From Martinezella tropici (GTDB lineage: Bacteria; Pseudomonadota; Alphaproteobacteria; Rhizobiales; Rhizobiaceae): a stretch of DNA of 64,000 nucleotides. The DNA lies in the NCBI RefSeq assembly GCF_008370325.1, contig NZ_VNIP01000009.1, positions 62,001 to 126,000 on the forward strand. Reading direction: 5' to 3'. The notes below the pieces were generated by a model that saw only the letters and a program-made list of their open reading frames with translations, was not told the origin of the DNA and made no database searches. Shown here one piece after another: positions 55,292 through 64,000 of the stretch. The translations under genes were made by a program, and so were the position numbers. Position 1 is the stretch's first letter. Each line of letters starts with the position of its first letter.

Positions 55292-55442
55292 CGAACCCGG
55301 TCTCTCGTTTCTGGCAGGTACGGGAGATCGGTTCGACGCCCGGATCTTGTACGATGGGTTCGGGCGTCGTGCTTTCGAGTATCCGCCTTGCCGAAACCGC
55401 CGCGATGACCTAACCCAGTGCAGAGGGAGTTTCGGCGGATAC
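55292..55442 (+). promoter_or_regulatory. Three consecutive stem-loops upstream of an acyltransferase gene
   Basis: Hairpin 1 (55292-55335) has 16 pairs with one bulged C around an 11-nt loop. Hairpin 2 (55334-55369) pairs CGACGCCCG with CGGGCGTCG. Hairpin 3 (55379-55442) pairs GTATCCG and CCGAAAC with GTTTCGG and CGGATAC, ending 4 bases before the acyltransferase ATG at 55447. No open frame lies here. It may be a 3' end, a leader RNA or a repeat cluster. Confidence 0.55.
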
Positions 55443-55446
55443 GGGA

Positions 55447-56658
55447 ATGGAGAACGAAAGACGTCTGGGAGGAGCGGATTTCATGCGCGCCGTCGCATGT
55501 CTGATGGTGCTTGTTCACCATCTCGTGCTTCGCATGAATTTCTACAAAATCCCGCCGAACCTGGATCTGACCTTCATATTGGCGCGCTTCGGCAATCACG
55601 GCGTCTCGGTCTTCTTCGTCCTCAGCGGCTTTCTGCTTGCGCGGCCCTTCTGGCTGGCGCTGGATGGAGCCAAGCCCCCACCGTCTTTGAAGGTCTACGC
55701 CATGCGCCGCGCCGCGCGCATCCTGCCGGGCTTTTGGTTTGCCCTGACGGTCGGCTTCCTGATCAGCTTCACAGTCTACAGCTTTCCGCTGGATGCAGAA
55801 CTGGTCGGCCGCTACATCGCCGGCTTCTTCCTGATGAGCCAATGGCATTGGCGCACCTTTTTCCCGGTACAGGGGGACGGTCCCTTATGGTCGATCCCCT
55901 TCGAGACGACCTGCTATGTTCTTCTGCCGATCGGCTTCCTGCTGCTGTTCCACGCGAAAGCGGGGTTACGCTCCGCGCTGGTCAGCCGCCTGCTCTGGAT
56001 CGGCATCATCGCGGTCTCATTGATCGGCCATTGGCTTATCGTCACCTATTTTCCGACCGACAACATCGGGCGGGGATGGCTGCATGGCTTCCAGGGCGGC
56101 GCCAAGGAATGGATGCCGCGCTATAACCCCATCGGCTTTTTCGCGATATTCGCCATCGGCGCGCTCGCAGCCGGAATCCAAACCATCCTACCGGCGCGCC
56201 GCTCGGCGATCTACGACATCATCGGAGCACTCGCGATCATCATGGGCGCGTGGCAGTTGCCGCAGTCGATCGGCGGGGCGGGAGAAGGCTATGCCTGGCT
56301 CGGCATTCCCTATCAATTCCCGCTGCTTCCGCTGGCGGCCGCGATCGCGCTTTGCGCGCTGCCGCAATCGCTGCTGCTGGCAAGATTGCTCGACAACGGC
56401 CTCATCCGCTACATCGCCACCGTCTCCTTCGGTGTCTACATCTGGCAGGATATCGTGCTGACCTTGATGCCGCAGCTCTTTCCCTCATCCTTCGGCGCAG
56501 GCTCTAACGACGTTCTCAGCGGCTGGATAATTTCAAGCCTCATCGCAACCGCCATCATCTTCGCCATCGGCACGCTGAGCTATGTGCTGCTCGAACGCCC
56601 CGTCATTCAGTGGGCGCGGACACGGGAAAACAAAGTAATGCGACCCGTCACCGCGTGA
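55447..56658 (+). CDS. Membrane acyltransferase (acyltransferase_3/OafA type)
   Basis: A 403-residue inner-membrane O-acyltransferase with about ten helices. RLGGADFMRAVACLMVLVHH keeps the conserved R..R and HH (residues 24-25) of the family start, then FGNHGVSVFFVLSGFLLARP, MRRAARILPGFWFALTVGFL and PLWSIPFETTCYVLLPIGFL. C-terminal SFGVYIWQDIVLTLMPQLFP is also typical. Such enzymes acetylate or succinylate surface polysaccharides, Nod factors or other glycans. The ATG at 55447 keeps the motif; the ATG at 55483, with a better ribosome-binding site, would lose it. Confidence 0.85.
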   Translation: MENERRLGGADFMRAVACLMVLVHHLVLRMNFYKIPPNLDLTFILARFGNHGVSVFFVLSGFLLARPFWLALDGAKPPPSLKVYAMRRAARILPGFWFALTVGFLISFTVYSFPLDAELVGRYIAGFFLMSQWHWRTFFPVQGDGPLWSIPFETTCYVLLPIGFLLLFHAKAGLRSALVSRLLWIGIIAVSLIGHWLIVTYFPTDNIGRGWLHGFQGGAKEWMPRYNPIGFFAIFAIGALAAGIQTILPARRSAIYDIIGALAIIMGAWQLPQSIGGAGEGYAWLGIPYQFPLLPLAAAIALCALPQSLLLARLLDNGLIRYIATVSFGVYIWQDIVLTLMPQLFPSSFGAGSNDVLSGWIISSLIATAIIFAIGTLSYVLLERPVIQWARTRENKVMRPVTA

Positions 56659-56692
56659 CGGGCCACAAGGAAAGGCACAAGCTGCAGGTTCC

Positions 56693-56796
56693 TAGAGCAT
56701 TTCCGCTTTTCTTCGAATCGCGAAAACGCTCTATCCTCTTGTTTTTACGCAGTTCCGGACGCAAAACCGCTTCGCACTTTTGCTGGAACTGCTCTA
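56693..56796. repeat. RIME-like interspersed repeat, copy D
   Basis: A 104-bp element from TAGAGCATTT to ACTGCTCTA, nearly identical to copy C at 26871 and related to copies A and B. Its right end provides the TAG stop of the enolase-superfamily gene. Confidence 0.85.
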
Positions 56797-57915
56797 GATG
56801 CGTGTCGCCTTCAGGCGCTCTTCATCGAGAACGATCCCGAGCCCCGGTGCAACGCCGAGATCCAGCCAGCCGGCATCATGCTTGAGCGGCGATGCCATCG
56901 GATAGTCGCGGCGGGCCTCGCTCCACTCCGGATTGTCATAGGGGTATTCGAGCCAGGCCGCATCCCCCACCCCGGCGGTCAGATGCGCGTTGGCGAGAAC
57001 GCCGATGCCGTTCGTCCAGGAATGCGGCGTGAACTGCACGCCCGCCTCACGGGCCTGATAGACCAGCCGCCTGCACCCGGTGATACCGCCGACCAGCGCG
57101 ACATCAGGCTGGATGACGTCGAAGGCACGCTCCTCGATGATATCGCGGAACTCGTAGAGCTCGCGCGTCATCTCGCCACCGGCAATCCTGACCGAGGTCG
57201 CCTGCTTCAATTCCTTCATGCCCTTGCGGTCGGAGCGGTGAAGCGGCTCCTCCATCCAGTAGATGCCGAGCCGCTCCAATTCCTTGGCGACAGCAAGCGC
57301 ATCCTTGAAGGTCCAGGGCAAGGTCGTATCCCAGGGCATGCGCCAACCCTGGTTGCAGTCGACCATCAGCTCCAGCCGGTCGCCGACGCGGGCGCGGATC
57401 GCTTCCAGCGCCTTGACGTCCTCCCGCCAGCCGCCGCGGCCGCCCGAAGACGAGGAGAAGCGCACCTTCATGGCCGGAAAGCCTTCGTCGATATAGCGCT
57501 CAGCCTGATCGGCCATGGCAGACGGTTCGCGCAGAACGCCGGAGGATGCATAGAGCCGCACCCGGCTGGCACGCCCGCCGAGCATCCGCCAGACCGGCTC
57601 GCCGGTGATCTTACCGGAGAGGTCCCACAGCGCCAGATCCATCGGCCAGCAGCGGCCATAGTGGAAGTTGATATGCGACAGGACTTCATAGTGGCGTTCG
57701 ACGTGTCGGGGGTCCTGTCCGATGAACAGGTCCTCATGTCCCTCGAAGCCCTTCATCAGATCACCGGAGCCGATACCCTCGCGGCCCTCGTCATCCCCGA
57801 CGCGCACGATGGTCGCATCGAAATGCCGGCGTGGACGGCCATCCCAGCTCGCCTTGAACGCCGGATCGAGCGGCAGGCGGTGATGGGTGATTTCGATGGA
57901 AACAATCTTGCTCAT
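56794..57915 (-). CDS. Enolase-superfamily (mandelate racemase/muconate lactonising type) enzyme
   Basis: A 373-residue barrel enzyme that would abstract an alpha-proton from a carboxylate. Active-site landmarks: a KxR base motif in PAMKVRFSSSSGG, metal ligands in ELMVDCNQGWRMPWD, YWMEEPLHRSD and RIAGGEMTRELYEF, and a His in QFTPHSWTNGIGVLANAHLT that serves as the second base in the MR subgroup. This pattern fits a sugar-acid dehydratase or racemase; the substrate is not known. The ATG at 57915 has GGGGAGG 7 bases upstream. The aldehyde dehydrogenase ends 21 bp before it. Its stop is within a repeat. Confidence 0.85.
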   Translation of the reverse strand: MSKIVSIEITHHRLPLDPAFKASWDGRPRRHFDATIVRVGDDEGREGIGSGDLMKGFEGHEDLFIGQDPRHVERHYEVLSHINFHYGRCWPMDLALWDLSGKITGEPVWRMLGGRASRVRLYASSGVLREPSAMADQAERYIDEGFPAMKVRFSSSSGGRGGWREDVKALEAIRARVGDRLELMVDCNQGWRMPWDTTLPWTFKDALAVAKELERLGIYWMEEPLHRSDRKGMKELKQATSVRIAGGEMTRELYEFRDIIEERAFDVIQPDVALVGGITGCRRLVYQAREAGVQFTPHSWTNGIGVLANAHLTAGVGDAAWLEYPYDNPEWSEARRDYPMASPLKHDAGWLDLGVAPGLGIVLDEERLKATRI

Positions 57916-57936
57916 GGTCATACCTCCCCGCAAACC

Positions 57937-59436
57937 TCAACCGAACTGCTGCCAGATCGTCTTGTAATCGCAATATTTATCGATCGCATGCACCGAACGG
58001 TCGCGGCCGAAGCCGGACTGCTTGAAGCCGCCGAAGGGTGTGGCGAAGTTCGACATATCGTAGGTATTGATCCACACCGTACCCGCATGGATCTCTTCGG
58101 AAAAGCGGTGGGCGCGGTCCATGTCCTTGGTGAAGACGGCACCGGCCAGCCCATAGATCGTATCATTGGCGATCTCGAGCGCCTGCTCTTCGGTATCGAA
58201 GGGAATAGCGGCCAATACCGGGCCGAAGATTTCCCGCCGTGCCAGGCTCATGTCGTTGGTCATGTCGACGAAGACACCCGGCGACACATAGTAGCCGCCG
58301 GTTTCGCTCAAGACCCGCTCGGCACCGAAGGCACAGCGCGCGCCCTCCTTTTCGCCGGCTGCGATCATTGCCAGCACCTTGTTCATGTGCTCTTCCTCGA
58401 TCAGGGCGCCGATCTGCGCCGAGGGATCGAGCGGATGCTTGAGCGCGATATCGGAACGGGTGACCGCCTCGATCTTTGCAATCAACTTGTCCTGCACAGA
58501 CCGCTGCACGATCAGGCGGGTCGAGGCATGGCAGGTCTCACCGGAATTATAGAAGCAGCCCCAGGCGGCCGCGACGGCGGCGGCATCGAGATCGGCATCT
58601 TCGAACACGACCAGCGGTGACTTGCCGCCAAGCTCCAGCGCCACGCGCTTGACGTTCGATTGCGCCGCATAGCCCATGATCAGCTTGCCGACTTCAGTGG
58701 AGCCGGTGAAAGCGATCATGTCGACATCCATGTGCAGCGCCAGCGGCTTGCCGGTCTCTTCGCCATAGCCCGTCACCACGTTGAAGACGCCCGCGGGCAG
58801 GCCGGCTTCAATCGCGAGTTCGGCAAGGCGGATCGCCGAAAGCGAGGACTGCTCCGCCGGCTTCAGCACCACGGAATTGCCGGCTGCGATCGCCGGTCCC
58901 AGCTTCCAGGCATCGATGATCATCGGATAATTCCAGGGGGTGATCGCGCCGATGACACCGAGCGGCACCTTGCGCACCAGCGCCCGGGCATTCGGGCCGG
59001 TCGGCGCAATCTCGTCATACATCTTGTCGATCATTTCGCCATAGAACTGGATGCCGTCGGCGCAAAGGCGAACATCGACACCAAGCGACGCCATGACCGG
59101 TTTGCCGACATCGATGGTCTCAAGCATGGCCAGCTCGTCGCCGTGGGTGCGGATGAGCTCGGCCCATTTCAGCATGATCTTCTTCTTTTCCAGCGGCTCC
59201 TTCTTGCGCCAGACACGGCTTTCGAAGGCTGTGCGGGCGGAGGCGACGGCAGCATCGACATCAGCGGCATTGCCGCGAGCAAGTTCAGCACCGGGCTTGC
59301 CATCCATCGGCCGGATGCGGATGAAGGTTTCGCCGGATGCCGCGGCACGATGGGCGCCGTCGATGAAGTGCCGTCCTTCGGGCTTGAGGCCGGAGAGAAC
59401 GCTTTCCCAATAATCGCGCGTGTAGTTCTTGGTCAT
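57937..59436 (-). CDS. Aldehyde dehydrogenase
   Basis: A 499-residue NAD(P)-dependent aldehyde dehydrogenase: ITPWNYPMIIDAWKLGPAIA, VLKPAEQSSLSAIRLAELAI, FTGSTEVGKLIMGYAAQSNV, the catalytic Glu in ALELGGKSPLVVFEDA and Cys in YNSGETCHASTRLIV, then EIFGPVLAAIPFDTEEQALE. In the active site the usual Gln before Thr-Cys is replaced by Glu (GETC). It most resembles PuuC-type gamma-aminobutyraldehyde dehydrogenases, but context suggests a polyol or sugar-acid pathway. The ATG at 59436 starts 1 bp after the ADH gene ends. Confidence 0.93.
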   Translation of the reverse strand: MTKNYTRDYWESVLSGLKPEGRHFIDGAHRAAASGETFIRIRPMDGKPGAELARGNAADVDAAVASARTAFESRVWRKKEPLEKKKIMLKWAELIRTHGDELAMLETIDVGKPVMASLGVDVRLCADGIQFYGEMIDKMYDEIAPTGPNARALVRKVPLGVIGAITPWNYPMIIDAWKLGPAIAAGNSVVLKPAEQSSLSAIRLAELAIEAGLPAGVFNVVTGYGEETGKPLALHMDVDMIAFTGSTEVGKLIMGYAAQSNVKRVALELGGKSPLVVFEDADLDAAAVAAAWGCFYNSGETCHASTRLIVQRSVQDKLIAKIEAVTRSDIALKHPLDPSAQIGALIEEEHMNKVLAMIAAGEKEGARCAFGAERVLSETGGYYVSPGVFVDMTNDMSLARREIFGPVLAAIPFDTEEQALEIANDTIYGLAGAVFTKDMDRAHRFSEEIHAGTVWINTYDMSNFATPFGGFKQSGFGRDRSVHAIDKYCDYKTIWQQFG

Positions 59437-59437
59437 C

Positions 59438-60583
59438 TCAAATTCCTTTCGGCAGCGCCATGACGGCGGCGGCAAATCGGTCGATATCGGCATCCGTCAC
59501 GTCGCGGATCGTCGAGCGCCGCATGGGCTGGTTTTCGGTCGCACGCATTTCGCGGGCGAGATCGCTTTCATCGAACGGCTTGAAGGCAGCCGGCAGCGAG
59601 CGCACGATGCCGCAGCGGTCCATCCAGTCGGAGACAAAAGCCGGCAGCTCAGCGGCATTTTCGACGCCGCAGGCCTTGGCCGCTGCATTGAGATCCGCAG
59701 TATCGGCTTCGACCAGCCAGCCAAGCGTCACTTCGAAGCCGAGCGCGGTCGCAAGACCGTGATGGACCGGCCCAAGGCCCGCCAGCGCATGGCTGACATT
59801 ATGCGCGATCGCCGTGCCGCAATTGTCGATGGCAATGCCGGCAAAGCAGGAGCCGAGCAGCACGTCGCCGCGGGCGGCCATATCGTCGGGCTGCTTGACC
59901 GCCGTTTCCAGCGCACCTGTCAGCAGCCGCAGCGCCTGATGCGCGTAGAATTGCGCACCGCGATGCGTGTTCCGGTTCGTCGCGGCTTCAAACGCGTGGA
60001 TGAAGGCATCGAGACCGCACCATGCCGTCAGGTTGGCGGGCAAGGTCTTCGTCAGCGCCGGATCGAGGATGACGAGATCCGCCTTCGTCTCCGGCCCCCA
60101 GATCCAGAGCTTCTTGCCTTCAGGTCCCGCGAAGATATTCGTGGCCGATGTCTCCGAACCCGTCCCGGCCGTGGTCGGGATCATGATCTTCTTCAACGGG
60201 TTTTTCGGCAGCGGGTTGGCCGCCAGCGCATAATGCATCGGATCCTCACCGGAGGCGATGCAGCAAGCCACGATCTTGCCGATATCGAGAGCCGAGCCGC
60301 CGCCGATGCCGATCACCATATCCGCGCCCTGCCCTGCCTCGATCGCTGCATGCAGATGCGCAAGCTTCGGCTCGCCGGCAAAATCGAAAAAGACCTGCGT
60401 ATTTACACCCGCCTCGGCGAGCTCACCGCTTATCCTGGCGGCAAGGCCCGACTGCGCCAGGAAGGCATCGATCACGAGCAGAACGGTGCCGACGCCATCG
60501 AAGGATTTGACCGCGGCGGGAAGACCGGAGAGCGCACCCTCGCCGAAACGAATGTCTGGAATGGCGGAAATGGAAAAGGACAC
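59438..60583 (-). CDS. Iron-containing alcohol dehydrogenase
   Basis: A 381-residue group III ADH: the NAD site VIGIGGGSALDIGKIVACCI, NPLKKIMIPTTAGTGSETSA, ATNIFAGPEGKKLWIWGP, and the iron ligands in AIDNCGTAIAHNVSHALAGL and GPVHHGLATALGFEV. The GTG at 60583 (MSFSISAIPDIRFGEG) is preferred because AAGGGG lies 7 bases upstream; the ATG at 60622 is upstream but not supported. First gene of a three-gene operon with the aldehyde dehydrogenase and enolase-superfamily enzyme. Confidence 0.9.
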   Translation of the reverse strand: MSFSISAIPDIRFGEGALSGLPAAVKSFDGVGTVLLVIDAFLAQSGLAARISGELAEAGVNTQVFFDFAGEPKLAHLHAAIEAGQGADMVIGIGGGSALDIGKIVACCIASGEDPMHYALAANPLPKNPLKKIMIPTTAGTGSETSATNIFAGPEGKKLWIWGPETKADLVILDPALTKTLPANLTAWCGLDAFIHAFEAATNRNTHRGAQFYAHQALRLLTGALETAVKQPDDMAARGDVLLGSCFAGIAIDNCGTAIAHNVSHALAGLGPVHHGLATALGFEVTLGWLVEADTADLNAAAKACGVENAAELPAFVSDWMDRCGIVRSLPAAFKPFDESDLAREMRATENQPMRRSTIRDVTDADIDRFAAAVMALPKGI

Positions 60584-60700
60584 GCGGGATCCCCTTGGAA
60601 AAGCGGCCGAAAATGATGCCACAATCCTGCATCACAATTTCAGATCTTCAAATCCGGGCAATTATCGGGAATATTGATGATCTGAAGTTATGGAGCGCCA

Positions 60701-61609
60701 ATGCTGGAGAAAATACCGCTGGAGGCCTTCCGCGTGTTCGACGCGGCCGCGCGCGCGATGAACTTTTCCCGCGCCGGCCGGGAGCTGAACATCACCCAGG
60801 CCGCCGTCAGCCGCCGCATCAAGGGGCTGGAGGATCACCTTGGCGCGACGCTCTTTACCCGGCGCGGCCGGAACCTGGCGCTGACGCCGGATGGCGAACG
60901 GCTGTTCCAGCGCGTACGCGCCACGCTGGAATATCTGGAGGAAAGCCTGGAACCATTTCGCGCCGGCACAGGGGAGATCATCTCGATTGCGGCGAGCGGC
61001 TCGATCTCGCATCTCTGGCTCGGGCAACGGCTGAGGGATTTCGGCAAGGAAAGCCCCGGCATCTCCGTGCGCCTGCTGACGACGGACGTCCATTCCGAAC
61101 TCGCCTCGGAGAACAACGATCTCATCATCATTTATTCCACCGGCGAACATCCCCGCTGGAGCCTGACACCACTGATGAAGGAAGTGCTGGTGCCGATCGC
61201 CTCGCCCGACTATCTGGCGATCCGCGGTCTCGATCCACAGGCGCTGACGGCGGTCGATATCGCCGGGCTCGATCTCATCGATTACGAGCGCGCCAACGCC
61301 CACTGGATCAGCTTCCGCCAATGGTTCGGCCGCATCGGCGACCCCTTGAAGGGCAAGCCGCCGAGACCGCGCCTATCCTTTTCGACCTATATCATGGCGG
61401 TGGAAGCAGCGCTTCGGGGCGAAGGGATAGCGCTCGGCAGCCTGGGCCTCATCGAAGAGTATCTGCAGTCGGGCGCGCTAGTCACCGTCGGCAACGATCG
61501 TGTCGAGAGCGGATTCGGATACTATCTCGGCGCCCCGCGCTTCCGCTCGCTCTCTCCCGAGGCGGCACAGCTTCACCGCTTTCTGTTGAATGGACAGCAG
61601 GTTTGGTGA
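60701..61609 (+). CDS. LysR-family regulator (GcvA-like)
   Basis: A 302-residue LTTR with winged HTH IPLEAFRVFDAAARAMNFSR and ITQAAVSRRIKGLEDHLGAT, LFTRRGRNLALTPDGERLFQ. The effector domain follows (EIISIAASGSISHLWLGQRL). The sequence style is that of GcvA-type regulators. It is divergent from the ADH gene, so it probably controls that operon. The 117-bp gap between the two starts should hold its operator. Confidence 0.9.
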   Translation: MLEKIPLEAFRVFDAAARAMNFSRAGRELNITQAAVSRRIKGLEDHLGATLFTRRGRNLALTPDGERLFQRVRATLEYLEESLEPFRAGTGEIISIAASGSISHLWLGQRLRDFGKESPGISVRLLTTDVHSELASENNDLIIIYSTGEHPRWSLTPLMKEVLVPIASPDYLAIRGLDPQALTAVDIAGLDLIDYERANAHWISFRQWFGRIGDPLKGKPPRPRLSFSTYIMAVEAALRGEGIALGSLGLIEEYLQSGALVTVGNDRVESGFGYYLGAPRFRSLSPEAAQLHRFLLNGQQVW

Positions 61610-61798
61610 GACGACGGGAGGAAGCGCCTCACCGCCTCCGCTTTGAGAGGTGGGAGTTGCAGTCGCTCACCACCCGTCGTCGTGGTTCGAGGCTGCAGCG
61701 CCCTTCGAAAAGCTCAGGGCGCTTTCGCGCCTCACCGTGAGGACTGGTCTTGCGTGCCTCTCCGCGGGGCTCTTGCGTGGCTCACCATAGGGCTTGCC
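61610..61798. repeat. Mosaic of short intergenic repeats
   Basis: This stretch contains CGCCCTTCGAAAAGCTCAGG, CGCGCCTCACCGTGAGGAC and GGCTCACCATAGGGCTTGCC, all short palindromic modules related to the one at 39265. No gene is supported. Confidence 0.5.
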
Positions 61799-61866
61799 CC
61801 ACCTCATGGTGAGGTGCAACGCCGTTAAGCGGAGCGAAAACGGCGATGCACCGAACCACGAGGTGG
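61799..61866. repeat. Long hairpin element with tandem G.A mismatches
   Basis: CCACCTC..TGGT..GGTGCA..CGCCGTT (61799-61826) pairs with AACGGCG..TGCACC..ACCA..GAGGTGG (61839-61866). There are about 24 pairs in four segments around a 12-nt loop, broken by an A.C, a GA/GA internal loop able to form sheared G.A pairs, and an A.A mismatch. This would form a near-symmetric rod in RNA. Confidence 0.7.
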
Positions 61867-61967
61867 CCCGGGGTTCCCGCCGGATGTTACCCAACCCTGT
61901 GATTTGCCCCGCCTCACCCTGAAGTAAGCAGCCGAAACCTCGAAGGGGATGACCTCCTGCTTCCAAC

Positions 61968-61993
61968 AAAAAAGCGGCCCATAGGACCGCTTT
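61968..61993 (-). terminator. Rho-independent terminator of the atp operon
   Basis: On the minus strand AAAGCGG (61993-61987) pairs with CCGCTTT (61977-61971), with GG/CC inside, and the stem runs into six T residues (61973-61968). It lies 29 bases after atpC. Confidence 0.88.
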
Positions 61994-62021
61994 CGTCTCA
62001 CTCATCACTATCCGGATCGCA

Positions 62022-62429
62022 TCAATCCTGCGGGATCGAGCCGCGCAGATGCGAGAGTTCCATGATGAAGTGCTCCAGGCGCGACTTGTGCTCGTGATGT
62101 TCGGCATCTTCGAGTTCGGCCTTGGCGGCATTGATGCGGCGGTCCAGCTCGTCGCGGCTCATGTCCTCGACCGGAACGGCGGATTCGGCAAGCAGCGTGC
62201 AGCCGGTCGGCAGGATATCGGCGAAGCCGCCGAAAACGACGTAATCCTGCTTCTTGCCCGAAGCCGAATGCACCTTGACGACGCCCGGCTTGATCGTGGT
62301 CATGGTCGGCGCATGGTTCGCCATGACGGTCATCTCGCCTTCGCTCGCGGGGATGACGACATCGATGACCTGTTCCGACAGCAGCAGGCGCTCCGGAGAA
62401 ACCAGTTCGAAATTGAAATTGTCAGCCAT
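62022..62429 (-). CDS. atpC: F1F0 ATP synthase epsilon subunit
   Basis: A 135-residue epsilon subunit of the central stalk, which couples rotation and inhibits idle ATP hydrolysis. MADNFNFELVSPERLLLSEQ, VIPASEGEMTVMANHAPTMT, and YVVFGGFADILPTGCTLLAE fit the beta-sandwich, followed by the helical hairpin RINAAKAELEDAEHHEHKSR. It is last in the atp operon; a terminator follows. Confidence 0.96.
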   Translation of the reverse strand: MADNFNFELVSPERLLLSEQVIDVVIPASEGEMTVMANHAPTMTTIKPGVVKVHSASGKKQDYVVFGGFADILPTGCTLLAESAVPVEDMSRDELDRRINAAKAELEDAEHHEHKSRLEHFIMELSHLRGSIPQD

Positions 62430-62506
62430 GGCCCGTCACTTCTCGATTGTCTTATTCGCAAGGCAAGGGCGCGCGGGCAATGCCGCGCGCCGATGGATTG
62501 GCCTTA

Positions 62507-64000
<1,494 letters not shown>

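Overview
The window looks like a chromosomal segment of an alphaproteobacterium of the Rhizobiaceae (Rhizobium/Agrobacterium type). Three things point there. The genes are ones this group carries: 5-aminolevulinate synthase for haem, aerobic cobaltochelatase CobST, a CobW-like protein, arginase, and the NAD-dependent Fds formate dehydrogenase. The composition is high in G+C with long spurious open frames opposite real genes. The intergenic spaces hold roughly 105-bp and palindromic repeats resembling the RIME-type elements of rhizobia. I saw no phage, transposase, plasmid replication gene or CRISPR array.

Layout. 0-6.4 kb: the start of hisC, a methyltransferase, glyoxalase II (gloB) overlapping a DUF985 cupin, a secreted esterase, a VOC protein, a YddG-like exporter and a DUF3108 protein. 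6.4-13 kb: ribosomal protein L28 behind a clear promoter, a queuosine-precursor transporter, a phytase-like esterase lipoprotein, cobT-cobS, a J-domain protein and a BolA protein. 13-18.4 kb: a CorC/HlyC-type CBS protein with aroB and aroK in overlapping genes, then a tiny membrane protein overlapping xerD, then accA. 18.6-24.4 kb: a YafK-like L,D-transpeptidase overlapping a TusA-like protein, a His-rich CobW GTPase, a D,D-carboxypeptidase, an M20 amidohydrolase and tRNA-Arg(CCT). 24.4-28.2 kb: a GNAT protein, a BON-domain protein, dxr and hemA.

28.4-32.2 kb: a coxS-coxL-coxM molybdenum hydroxylase operon whose large subunit has the form II motif AYRGAGR. 32.4-39.2 kb: a glycine-zipper lipoprotein, then tamA and tamB, which act together in outer-membrane protein assembly. 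39.3-41.3 kb: the remnant of what looks like a divergent Lrp/AsnC regulator, arginase and cheW. 41.3-50.4 kb: a formate module on the minus strand in the order lysR, fdsG, fdsB, fdsA, fdhD, fdsD and an oxalate/formate-antiporter-family permease. 50.4-54.2 kb: an ArsR regulator, an SDR enzyme, glpR and glpD. 54.2-56.7 kb: soxR facing a flavin reductase across a near-canonical SoxR box in a 19-bp-spaced promoter, three consecutive hairpins, then an acyltransferase. 56.8-61.6 kb: an undefined catabolic operon (iron alcohol dehydrogenase, aldehyde dehydrogenase, enolase-superfamily enzyme) with a divergent LysR regulator. 62-64 kb: the end of the atp operon (gamma, beta, epsilon) with its terminator.

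Most of the window is ordinary core genome. The points most worth a second look lie in regulation and non-coding DNA: the SoxR promoter, the triple hairpin at 55.3 kb, the long hairpin with tandem G.A mismatches at 61.8 kb, the large inverted repeat inside the fds operon, the collapsed Lrp-like gene beside arginase, and the form II CODH-like operon without accessory genes nearby.
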